Made by a program: the position numbers and the translations under genes. Positions 1 through 7,310 of a stretch of DNA of 64,000 nucleotides are shown piece by piece. The DNA is taken from assembly GCF_023016045.1 (NCBI RefSeq), contig NZ_JALKAP010000004.1:310001-374000 (forward strand), written 5' to 3'. Under the pieces are notes generated by a model. It saw only the letters and a program-made list of their open reading frames with translations, ran no database searches and was not told the DNA's origin. Within the stretch, counting starts at the first letter, position 1, and each line of letters opens with the position of its first letter. Source of the DNA: Marinobacter sp. S6332. Its GTDB lineage: Bacteria; Pseudomonadota; Gammaproteobacteria; Pseudomonadales; Oleiphilaceae.

Positions 1-765
1 CCTCAGGACGATTTGCACAACACAGAGCGTTGGCTGATTTCCTATGCGGATTTCATAACTCTGTTGTTTGCTTTTTTTGTGGTGATGTACTCGGTCTCTT
101 CGGTAAATGAAGGTAAGTACAAGGTACTATCCGAGACCCTTACCGGTGTTTTTAACGCACCCCAGCGATCCTTTCAGCCTATCGAAGTCGGTGATCAACC
201 TCCGCGCCCGGAGATTGCTGTCGAGGAGGACGTTATTCCTCCGGAGGTAACAGAGGCGCCAAGAAACCCGGAACAGGAAACGCCAGCACGTACTGAAGCT
301 CTACGCACTATGGCAAACCAATTGGCCATGGAGTTTGACGAACTTATTGATCGCGGAGTGGTTACGCTTGAAACCAATGACCGTTGGCTTTCCCTCAACC
401 TGCCAGACAGCCTGCTTTTTGGCAGTGGCAATGCTGAGCCACATTATGACGCGTTTGAGGTGATGGATAAGGTGGCGCGGGTTCTCAGAAACCGCGATAA
501 CGCAGTAAAGGTTGAAGGTTTCACCGATAACCAGCCCATTCGCACTCAGCGTTTTCCATCGAACTGGGAACTGTCTGCAGCCCGGGCGGCTGCCGTTGTA
601 CGTATGTTGGATATGGAAGGTATTGAGCCTGAGCGCATGGCAGCCGTTGGCTACGGCGAGCACCAGCCGCTGGCCCGCAACGACACAGAAGAAGGGCGTC
701 GTCGTAACCGGCGTGTAGTGCTCTTGATATCTCGTGAGGCTAGCATCCGAGGCGTTATGCGCTAA
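1..765 (+). CDS. motD: Flagellar motor stator protein MotD (MotB family), 5' end missing
   Basis: The frame is open from base 1 (Pro-Gln-Asp-Asp precede the Leu-His-Asn at base 13), so the true start lies outside the window. A single membrane helix (around WLISYADFITLLFAFFVV) is the MotB-type plug and transmembrane segment carrying the conserved Asp of the proton or sodium path. After a Pro/Glu-rich linker, the C-terminal half is an OmpA-like peptidoglycan-binding domain (GFTDNQPI, NWELSAARAA and GYGEHQP motifs). MotB-family proteins anchor the stator to the cell wall with a MotA/MotC partner, expected just upstream. The SSVNEGKY segment and the ParA/CheW genes that follow match the motC-motD-parA order of Pseudomonas, so I call MotD rather than MotB. 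Confidence 0.92.
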   Translation, partial: PQDDLHNTERWLISYADFITLLFAFFVVMYSVSSVNEGKYKVLSETLTGVFNAPQRSFQPIEVGDQPPRPEIAVEEDVIPPEVTEAPRNPEQETPARTEALRTMANQLAMEFDELIDRGVVTLETNDRWLSLNLPDSLLFGSGNAEPHYDAFEVMDKVARVLRNRDNAVKVEGFTDNQPIRTQRFPSNWELSAARAAAVVRMLDMEGIEPERMAAVGYGEHQPLARNDTEEGRRRNRRVVLLISREASIRGVMR

Positions 766-942
766 GGTGTTTAACCGTCTTGTAATGTCTGGCACGGTTT
801 CTGTATTACTCCATCAATATTCATTTAAGCGGCAACAGACTGCCGGTTCGTAACTCGTTCAAGTTGCATGGGAACTGGCCGATATATCTTGATACAAGGT
901 GATTTTAGTGCGTCGCAATAACGTAGTTTCTGGAGTAAAAAC

Positions 943-1740
943 GTGCGAATCTGGGCAGTAGCCAATCAGAAAGGTGGTGTGGGTAAAACTACCTCTGTGG
1001 TCACTTTGGGTGGCCTGTTGGCGGAGCGTGGCAAGCGCGTTCTGGTGGTCGATCTTGATCCTCATGGCTCTCTAACCAGTTGGTTTGGGTATGACCCAGA
1101 TGCGCTCGCACACAGCGTTTTTGATCTGTTTCAGCATCAGGGCAAGGTGCCTGAGGGTCTTCCGGCTCAACTTATTACAGATACCAGTTGTCCCGGGCTA
1201 GCCCTGTTACCAGCGAGCACGGCGCTCGCAACCTTGGAGCGCCGAATGGTTGGAGTTGAAGGTATGGGCCTAATTATTTCCCGGGCTCTTACCCAGCTTT
1301 GGGACGATTTTGACTACGTACTTCTTGATAACACGCCCTCGCTGGGTGTTTTGATGGTCAATGCGTTGGCAGCAGCACAGCATCTTGTTGTTCCCGTACA
1401 GACCGAGTTCCTCGCCATCAAAGGGCTTGAGCGAATGCTGCACACTCTGCAGATGATCATGCGCTCCCAGAAGAACCAATTGCCTTATACCATCGTGCCT
1501 ACCATGTTTGACCGGCGCACTCAGGCTTCGGTAAAGAGCTTAAATCAGCTGCGTAAAACCTATCAGGACAACCTGTGGAAGTTCGCGGTGCCGGTGGATA
1601 CAAAGTTTCGTGACGCCAGTCAGGCTGGAGTTATTCCATCGCAGCTGGATGCGCAAACCCACGGTGTTCGGGCGTACCGGCACCTGTTGGATGATTTGTT
1701 AACACGAACCGGTGCGATGAAGGAGCGTCAGCATGGCTGA
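943..1740 (+). CDS. parC: ParA-family ATPase of chemotaxis arrays (ParC-like)
   Basis: A 265-residue ParA/MinD-type ATPase. It begins with the deviant Walker A motif (QKGGVGKTT) at residues 9-17, followed by VVDLDPHG and LLDNTPSLG motifs. The start is GTG at 943, preceded by GGAG. It is not beside parB or an origin; it lies between motD and a CheW-domain gene whose start overlaps it by 8 bp. In Pseudomonas and Vibrio this position holds ParC, which positions polar chemotaxis arrays together with ParP. The function is inferred from family and neighbourhood. A chromosome-partition role is unlikely here. Confidence 0.88.
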   Translation: MRIWAVANQKGGVGKTTSVVTLGGLLAERGKRVLVVDLDPHGSLTSWFGYDPDALAHSVFDLFQHQGKVPEGLPAQLITDTSCPGLALLPASTALATLERRMVGVEGMGLIISRALTQLWDDFDYVLLDNTPSLGVLMVNALAAAQHLVVPVQTEFLAIKGLERMLHTLQMIMRSQKNQLPYTIVPTMFDRRTQASVKSLNQLRKTYQDNLWKFAVPVDTKFRDASQAGVIPSQLDAQTHGVRAYRHLLDDLLTRTGAMKERQHG

Positions 1741-2512
1741 CGAAAAATTGACAAAGCTGGCCGACCCGACCACGGCCATTGCCAGTTATCTGGACGAGTT
1801 GCTGCATACGGCAACGGACACCGCTTTGCGTGAGGAACTTGTAGAGCCCAAACCGGTTCCAGCTCGAAAGCCCGTGGCTACACCCAAACCGGTAATTGCA
1901 CCCAAACCGGTGATGGCGCCTAAACCCGAACCTGCGCCTCTGGTAAAGGCCGCGCCGCAATCCGTAAAGGTTCGGGAGTCTGTTGCAGTAGCGACTTCCA
2001 CACCGAAACTGACGCCAGAACCAGCGCGAGATGAGCCTGCACTGCGCCCGGAGTGGTCAGAGCGACCGTTTGAGTGTTTAATTTTTACCGTCGCCGGTTT
2101 ACAGCTTGCGGTTCCGCTTGTTCTGTTAGGCGCTATTCACCGGATTGAAGAAGATATTCGGCCCATTCCCGGTAGTCCCCGCTGGTATATGGGTATCCGA
2201 GTAGGCTCGGAACAGAACTTGAGGGTTGTCGATACCGCAGAATGGATAATGTCTGGAAGAGTGCCAGCCAATGCCCGCGAGAACTACCGGTTTGTTATTC
2301 GCTTGGATAACAGCGAATGGGGGCTAGCCTGTGATGATGTAGCCCAGTCGTTTACTCTAAGCCCAGACGATGTGCGCTGGCGCACGGCTCGCAGCAAGCG
2401 GCCTTGGTTGGCAGGAACAGTGATTGAGCAGATGTGTGCTCTGGTTGATGTGCGCACCATGGCAGATTTGCTAGTACGTGCAGAACGGGAGCATCATCTA
2501 GATTTGAACTGA
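1733..2512 (+). CDS. parP: CheW-domain protein, ParP-like, with Pro/Lys-rich linker
   Basis: A 259-residue protein in three parts. There is a short acidic N-terminus, then a low-complexity linker rich in Pro, Lys, Ala and Val (about residues 39-70). A CheW-like domain occupies roughly residues 110-250 (FECLIFTVAGLQLAVPL, RWYMGIRVGSEQNLRVVD). The start overlaps the end of the ParA gene by 8 bp, implying translational coupling. ParP proteins link ParC to chemotaxis arrays through their CheW-like domain and a Pro-rich N-terminus. That assignment is inferred from architecture and gene order. Confidence 0.85.
   Translation: MADEKLTKLADPTTAIASYLDELLHTATDTALREELVEPKPVPARKPVATPKPVIAPKPVMAPKPEPAPLVKAAPQSVKVRESVAVATSTPKLTPEPARDEPALRPEWSERPFECLIFTVAGLQLAVPLVLLGAIHRIEEDIRPIPGSPRWYMGIRVGSEQNLRVVDTAEWIMSGRVPANARENYRFVIRLDNSEWGLACDDVAQSFTLSPDDVRWRTARSKRPWLAGTVIEQMCALVDVRTMADLLVRAEREHHLDLN
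1847..1939 (+). repeat. Imperfect tandem repeat encoding the Pro-Lys linker of ParP
   Basis: Four to five degenerate copies of a unit reading roughly CCCAAACCGGTN(6-9) encode KPV/KPE-type peptides (KPVPARKPVATPKPV, then IAPKPVMAPKPEPAP). It is an in-frame coding repeat that could change copy number. Confidence 0.7.
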
Positions 2513-2535
2513 CCGGCTGGCCCGGTTACGGAATG

Positions 2536-2625
2536 AAACCGTGCTGTACTGGCACGGTTTGTGCCCTTAACTATAGTATTGGGCACTGATGATGTTTTTT
2601 TGACGATCAGGTTGCCCGCCGGGCA
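2536..2625 (+). promoter_or_regulatory. Chain of mutually exclusive hairpins in the cheW leader
   Basis: The parP-cheW gap is 134 bp, unusually long for this operon. It contains AAACCGTGC (2536-2544) pairing with GCACGGTTT (2552-2560). GTGCCC (2561-2566) can pair with GGGCAC (2581-2586), and GGCAC (2551-2555) can instead pair with GTGCC (2561-2565). TGCCC (2613-2617) pairs with GGGCA (2621-2625). A run of seven T lies at 2595-2601. Alternating complementary arms plus a T-run resemble an attenuator or processing site, but no known riboswitch is recognised. Confidence 0.4.
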
Positions 2626-2646
2626 GCCGAATAGGAGATACAGGCT

Positions 2647-3135
2647 ATGGCAGCCCCAAGCGGACAGCAAAATCAGGCCCATGATGATCAGGTCTTGCAG
2701 TATGTGACCTTCCGACTGGATAACGAGACTTACGGTCTGAACGTTATGCAGATTCAGGAAGTACTAAGGTACACGGAGATTGCACCCGTGCCGGGGGCTC
2801 CAGATTACGTGCTCGGTATTATCAATTTGCGTGGCAATGTGGTGACGGTTATCGATACCCGCCGCAGGTTCGGATTGGCGGATGCCGATATTACAGATGC
2901 CACCCGAATTGTCGTGATGGAATCTGCCGATCAGGTGATGGGTATTCTGGTGGATTCCGTGGCCGAAGTCGTGTACCTCAAGGCCAGCGAGATTGAGACT
3001 GCGCCCAATGTGGGCAACGAAGAAAGCGCCAAATTTATCCAAGGTGTGTGCAACAAGGATGGTGAACTGATCATATTGGTCGAGTTCGACAAAATGCTGA
3101 CAGACCACGAATGGGCTGAAATCGCAGGGCTATAG
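2647..3135 (+). CDS. cheW: Chemotaxis coupling protein CheW
   Basis: A 162-residue single-domain CheW. It shows the family motifs FRLDNETYGLNVMQIQEVL, a PGAPDYVLGIINLRGNVV stretch, and IVVMESADQVMGILVDSV. CheW links chemoreceptors to CheA in polar arrays. An AGGAG-type ribosome site sits just upstream of 2647. It follows parP after a structured 134-bp spacer and precedes a DUF2802 gene, the same order as in Pseudomonas. Confidence 0.95.
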   Translation: MAAPSGQQNQAHDDQVLQYVTFRLDNETYGLNVMQIQEVLRYTEIAPVPGAPDYVLGIINLRGNVVTVIDTRRRFGLADADITDATRIVVMESADQVMGILVDSVAEVVYLKASEIETAPNVGNEESAKFIQGVCNKDGELIILVEFDKMLTDHEWAEIAGL

Positions 3136-3202
3136 ACCGGAGCCATACCGGCCAAGCCTGATGATGGACGCCTCCCGTGGCAAATAACCGGAGACGTCCA
3201 TT

Positions 3203-3595
3203 ATGTTTACTGAAATTCCTTCCTATCTTCCCTGGGTACTGACTGCCACAGCGATTTCGTTGGTTTTTGCACAGGGTATTATGCTCGGGCGTCAGAACAG
3301 ACAGCTGAGAGCCATGCTCAAGGATCGATGCGATACCCTTGGCAGGGAGTTGCATGCCACCGCCAGCGGTAGCATGGGCGTAGGCCAGCGGCTTGTGGTG
3401 TGCGAGCGGCAACTGCATGAGCTGCGGACCACTCTAGACGAGATGCGCCAGAATGATCCTTTGCGTATTTCTTATGATGAAGCCTCGCGGCTGGTTGATC
3501 TTGGGGCAGATATAGACGATCTTATGAATACGTGTGGAATATCCCGTCCCGAGGCCGAGCTGGTATCAGCGCTGAAAAAACGTCAGGCGGCCTAA
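3203..3595 (+). CDS. DUF2802 family protein
   Basis: A 130-residue protein with one N-terminal membrane helix (WVLTATAISLVFAQGIMLG). A coiled-coil region follows (ERQLHELRTTLDEMRQ), then a C-terminal helix-turn-helix-like segment (YDEASRLVDLGADIDDLM, ISRPEAELVSAL). This matches the small membrane-anchored DUF2802 proteins encoded directly after cheW in Pseudomonas flagellar clusters. No biochemical role is established. Operon membership suggests a link to flagellum or chemotaxis function. Confidence 0.8.
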   Translation: MFTEIPSYLPWVLTATAISLVFAQGIMLGRQNRQLRAMLKDRCDTLGRELHATASGSMGVGQRLVVCERQLHELRTTLDEMRQNDPLRISYDEASRLVDLGADIDDLMNTCGISRPEAELVSALKKRQAA

Positions 3596-3621
3596 TATTA
3601 CGCTGCTATGGACGTTAATGG

Positions 3622-5904
3622 ATGAAGAAAGTTTACTCAAGGGGCCGTGAGGCCCTTCTTGCTGTATCCCGCAATGATTATGTTACTGGCTCGGACCTGA
3701 TTCCCTCCATAACCGGGCACTCTATCCCCCGAGAAGAAACCGTTGCCCATATCTTGTCAATCATGCCCGAGGTTATGCCAGCGGATGTTGTGATGCATGT
3801 GGGAGGCGGCTCTGGCTACCTCGCTGCTGTGTTGTCGCAGCTCGCTCAGCGGGTTATCTATATTGAACAAAACCAGAATGTTGCGGAAGCGGCGAGAGAG
3901 CGGTTTTTCCGGCTGGGAATAAATAATGTAGATGTTCTGGCGCAATCGGCCGAGAGTCAATTTGAGCTCGATCAGCCGTGTGATTTTGTGTTGTGCACGA
4001 CCTTCATGGCTGAGCGCGATGCGTTAAAGCGATATCTTTGTGAAGGCGGCAATTTGATTTGCCTTGAAGGCAAGGCCGGACCTGTGCCAAGCATGGCGAT
4101 GTACGTGAAGCGTGCCGATAAACTTGAACGGGTGCGCACGCTGGGTTGGGTAGACTTTAATCGCAACTCGGAGCAAATCCTGATCGATTTGGGCATGATA
4201 GATGAACACGCTCTGGCAAAAGCTAAGGCCGAGGCGGCACTAGAAAACTGCCGCGTGTTGGATGTCTTGCGCCGTAGCCTGAACATTGAAGAAATCGAGC
4301 TTTATCGCTCGCTAGCGCAACAGCGAGGGATGGTCTTTGCTGACGCCGACGAGCTGTTGCCAGCTTTGAAAGATGAGCTGTTTCGTCGCTTCTCGCGCAC
4401 CTTTCTGGATTTGTCCCGAATCATTCCTGTGGCACAGGCGAACGGCAAGGTGACGTTTGTTACCGATGACCCGGATGCTCGCACAGATCAGCTGGAACGC
4501 ATGAGCCCTAACCACACCATAGAGTGCTGGCTGGTTACGCCCACTGACTTCCGAAGAATCTGGTCAGCGCTGGATTTATCCGCCAAAGGCAACCGGTTTG
4601 CCGCAGATCAGGCTGTCTTATCTACCCCCGGTGCCGGCAGTGGTGGCAAGCGTGATAACTCTCTAGGTCAGGAAACCGGAACCGATCATGTAAGCCCCTA
4701 TCTGGTATCTGTATACGAGGCAATTCTGCTGGATGCAGTGAGTGAAAAAGCGAGCGACATTCACATAGAACAGTACGGTGAGCGCATACGGATTCGTTTG
4801 CGGGTAGATGGCGATCTGCGGGATTTGGTTCAGTATCAACTCACGCCCCGGGAGCTCAGAGGCGTTATTAACGTTATAAAGTTACGTGCTGAGCTTAATA
4901 TTGCCGAGCGTAGGTTGCCTCAGGGTGGGCGCTCGCGCTTGCAACTTGGCGATATCGCTTATGATCTGCGAGTGCAGACCCAGCCGTCACTTCACGGCGA
5001 GCATGCGGTTATCCGTTTGTTACCCCAAACTGGCCGCGCCATGACCATTGCCGAACTGGGCATGTCGCCGATGATTGGTGCGCATTATGAGCGCCTTCTG
5101 GATAACCCGGCGGGTCTTGTACTGGTTGTTGGGCCTACCGGCTCGGGCAAGTCCACCACGCTGTATGCCGGGCTGCAGACGCTTGCAGACGACGGTCGCC
5201 GTAAGGTTATTACGGTGGAAGATCCCATCGAATATTCCATCGATAACGTGCAGCAAACGCCGGTACGAAGTGATATTGGCTTTAACTTTGCCGATGCCAT
5301 GCGAGCGTTCGTGCGTCAGGACCCGGATATCATTATGGTCGGCGAGATTCGTGATAAAGAAACGGCTTTGGAAGCGATCCGCGCATCCCAGACTGGTCAC
5401 GTTGTGCTTTCCACGTTGCACAGTAACGATGCAGTGGACTCCCTGCAACGACTGTACGATTTGGGTATTCACCCCAATTCTATTGCCGGTGAGCTATTGG
5501 CGGTAATTGCCCAGCGGCTTGCCAAGCGAATCTGCAAGCATTGCCGCAAGCCAGCCAAGCCAGACCCTGTAATACTTGAGGAACTTTTTCCCAATGGAGC
5601 TCCGGATAATTTCCAGTGCTTCGAAGGTACCGGCTGCGATAAGTGCGGCGGTCGTGGAACCCGGGGCAGGGTAGCCATTGTGGAATACATGGAGGTGGAC
5701 TCCGATATCCGCAATGCAATATCAAGCCAACCGCCGGTAGGAGAGTTGCGTTGGCGGGCACTGGATTCTGGCTTGGTAACCATGCGCGACAGTGCGTTGG
5801 ACCACGTGATTGAGGGTGTTATTCCCATGTCTGAACTGCCACGTATTCTGCCTCAGGAACGTATGGCACCTGAAGTTCGCGGCGGCCGTAGGAGTGCGTT
5901 ATGA
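3622..5904 (+). CDS. PCMT-like methyltransferase domain fused to a GspE/PilB-type secretion ATPase
   Basis: A 760-residue protein with three modules. Residues about 1-165 resemble protein-L-isoaspartate methyltransferase, with SAM motif I (VMHVGGGSGYLAAVL, about 57-71) and the RVIYIEQN acidic motif at 77-84. Residues about 185-320 resemble the N-terminal domain of GspE/MshE/PilB ATPases. Residues about 355-750 form the ATPase: ASDIHIE, Walker A GPTGSGKST (504-512), the Asp box around TVEDPIEY, Walker B IIMVGEIRD, the His-box region (GHVVLSTLHSNDA), and a CxxC...CxxC zinc motif (CKHC, CDKC). The stop overlaps the next gene by 4 bp (ATGA). No pilin, GspF or secretin gene is nearby, so the machine it drives is unknown. 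Confidence 0.85.
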   Translation: MKKVYSRGREALLAVSRNDYVTGSDLIPSITGHSIPREETVAHILSIMPEVMPADVVMHVGGGSGYLAAVLSQLAQRVIYIEQNQNVAEAARERFFRLGINNVDVLAQSAESQFELDQPCDFVLCTTFMAERDALKRYLCEGGNLICLEGKAGPVPSMAMYVKRADKLERVRTLGWVDFNRNSEQILIDLGMIDEHALAKAKAEAALENCRVLDVLRRSLNIEEIELYRSLAQQRGMVFADADELLPALKDELFRRFSRTFLDLSRIIPVAQANGKVTFVTDDPDARTDQLERMSPNHTIECWLVTPTDFRRIWSALDLSAKGNRFAADQAVLSTPGAGSGGKRDNSLGQETGTDHVSPYLVSVYEAILLDAVSEKASDIHIEQYGERIRIRLRVDGDLRDLVQYQLTPRELRGVINVIKLRAELNIAERRLPQGGRSRLQLGDIAYDLRVQTQPSLHGEHAVIRLLPQTGRAMTIAELGMSPMIGAHYERLLDNPAGLVLVVGPTGSGKSTTLYAGLQTLADDGRRKVITVEDPIEYSIDNVQQTPVRSDIGFNFADAMRAFVRQDPDIIMVGEIRDKETALEAIRASQTGHVVLSTLHSNDAVDSLQRLYDLGIHPNSIAGELLAVIAQRLAKRICKHCRKPAKPDPVILEELFPNGAPDNFQCFEGTGCDKCGGRGTRGRVAIVEYMEVDSDIRNAISSQPPVGELRWRALDSGLVTMRDSALDHVIEGVIPMSELPRILPQERMAPEVRGGRRSAL

Positions 5905-7004
5905 GTGCAGGAAGTCAGCAAAAGAAGGCTGCACAGCGAGAGCCGGCTGAGGTTATTTTCCGCGAAGAACTGGAAAGAATAGCCGCCATGGATCTCGGGC
6001 CGGTTCCGCCGGGCTGGCGTATGTCGCCACGAGCGGTTGAGAAGTTTGTTCTGGGTGATGACAGTTTAGGTGTTGAGTGCAAGTTTGTGGCGGACCGCGC
6101 CATGGTTACCCGAATTATCATTTCCTTATGCACCAGCCGGGGCTGCTTGTTGGTTGGCGAACCGGGCACAGCTAAGTCTTGGCTCTCCGAGTTGCTTACA
6201 GCTGCTATTTCGGGTGATTCCACTCTGGCTTTGCAAGGCGGGGCTGTTACCGACGTTCGGCAACTCCTGTACGGTTGGAACGAGTCAATACTTGCCGCCA
6301 AAGGGCCTTGCTTTGATGCTTTGGTGCCGAGCCCGCTCATGCGCGGCATGATGGAAGGCCGCTTGGTGCGGTTTGAGGAAATTGCCCGCTGCCCGCAGGC
6401 CCTGCAGGATGCAATCCTGTCGGTTTTGTCCGATCGAGTTGTGGTAATCCCGGAAATCCCCGACGACGAGGGCGTAGTATTGGCCCGGGAGGGGTTTAAC
6501 CTGATTGCCACTTCCAATAGCGTGGATGCTGGCGTTAACGAGATGAGTGCTGCTCTCAAGCGCCGTCTGGACTTCGAAGAAATTCGGCCGATTAAGAATC
6601 TGCCGGACGAAATAGGCGTTGTTGTAAGGGAAGTGAACAAAGCGAACAAACGTGCAGGCATCCGTGTGGACTTGGACGAGGCTGTGATAGAGGTTCTGGT
6701 AACCATGTTTCACGAGTTGCGCAACGGCCAGACCATGGATGGCCGAAGCACTGACCGTTTAGCAGGTGCTGCACTTTCCACCGCCGAGGCTGTATCAGTA
6801 GCCCATGCAGCGAGCCTGAATGCTTGGTATTACGGCGATGGCAGAATGACCATTGAGCAACTGATGCATCATATCGTTGGCTCAGCCCTAAAAGACCATC
6901 CAGACGACCGCCGCCGTCTCAAACATTACTTTGAAACCGCAATCGCGCCTCGCAAGGGAGACGTTTGGGCGCAAGTATGGGCGCAGCGTTCACTCATCCA
7001 CTGA
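5901..7004 (+). CDS. MoxR/RavA-like AAA+ ATPase
   Basis: A 367-residue AAA+ protein. Walker A is GEPGTAKSW at about residues 86-94. A Walker-B-like strand reads LVRFEEIARCP. A sensor-1-like ATSNSVDAG and an arginine-rich AALKRRLDFEEI segment follow, as in MoxR-type ATPases that remodel partner proteins. The ATG overlaps the PCMT-GspE stop by 4 bp, so the two are probably made together. No von Willebrand factor A partner gene is adjacent, which is unusual for MoxR/RavA proteins. The last 15 bp overlap the convergent flhB-like gene. Confidence 0.8.
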   Translation: MSAGSQQKKAAQREPAEVIFREELERIAAMDLGPVPPGWRMSPRAVEKFVLGDDSLGVECKFVADRAMVTRIIISLCTSRGCLLVGEPGTAKSWLSELLTAAISGDSTLALQGGAVTDVRQLLYGWNESILAAKGPCFDALVPSPLMRGMMEGRLVRFEEIARCPQALQDAILSVLSDRVVVIPEIPDDEGVVLAREGFNLIATSNSVDAGVNEMSAALKRRLDFEEIRPIKNLPDEIGVVVREVNKANKRAGIRVDLDEAVIEVLVTMFHELRNGQTMDGRSTDRLAGAALSTAEAVSVAHAASLNAWYYGDGRMTIEQLMHHIVGSALKDHPDDRRRLKHYFETAIAPRKGDVWAQVWAQRSLIH

Positions 7005-7310
7005 AGACGCTGGTGTGTCCCGGCCGGCGTCTTCGGGCGTGCGGCCGCGTATGTGGAAGGCGAAGGCAAGAATCTCCGCAATAACCCTGTATAAGTTTTC
7101 TGGTATTTCGTCGTTTAGGGACAAACGCGCAAGAATGCCTGCTAGCTCGGCGTTCTCATACAGGGGGACATTGTGTTCTCTGGCTATTCGGATAATCTCA
7201 TCGGCCAGCTCATAAGTGCCTGTTGCCGTTATGGTGGGAGCTTTTTCGCCGTCGTATTTCAAGGCAACGGCGGCACTGCTGGACGGTTGGTTTTGGTTTT
7301 TTTCTTTCAT
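6990..7310 (-). CDS. Orphan FlhB C-terminal-domain protein (FhlB2/FlhX type)
   Basis: A 106-residue protein resembling only the cytoplasmic C-terminus of the flagellar export switch FlhB (AVALKYDGEKAPTI, ELADEIIRIAREHNVPLYEN, LARLSLNDEIPENLYRVIAE). It starts downstream of where FlhB carries its NPTH self-cleavage motif, so it corresponds to the released FlhB-CC fragment. The ATG at 7310 overlaps the fliK-like stop by 4 bp (ATGA). Such stand-alone FlhB fragments can substitute for the cleaved domain in hook-length switching in some bacteria; that role here is inferred from family and neighbour. Confidence 0.85.
   Translation of the reverse strand: MKEKNQNQPSSSAAVALKYDGEKAPTITATGTYELADEIIRIAREHNVPLYENAELAGILARLSLNDEIPENLYRVIAEILAFAFHIRGRTPEDAGRDTPASSVDE

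Noticed and set aside
3163..3202. TGGACG...CGTCCA pairing that could hide the DUF2802 ribosome site
   Set aside because: Only a 6-bp stem with a long loop that leaves the GGAG exposed; too weak to call regulatory.
5915..6706. A 263-codon minus-strand open frame inside the MoxR-like gene
   Set aside because: Ser/Arg/Thr-rich composition typical of an antisense shadow; the plus frame has clear AAA+ motifs.
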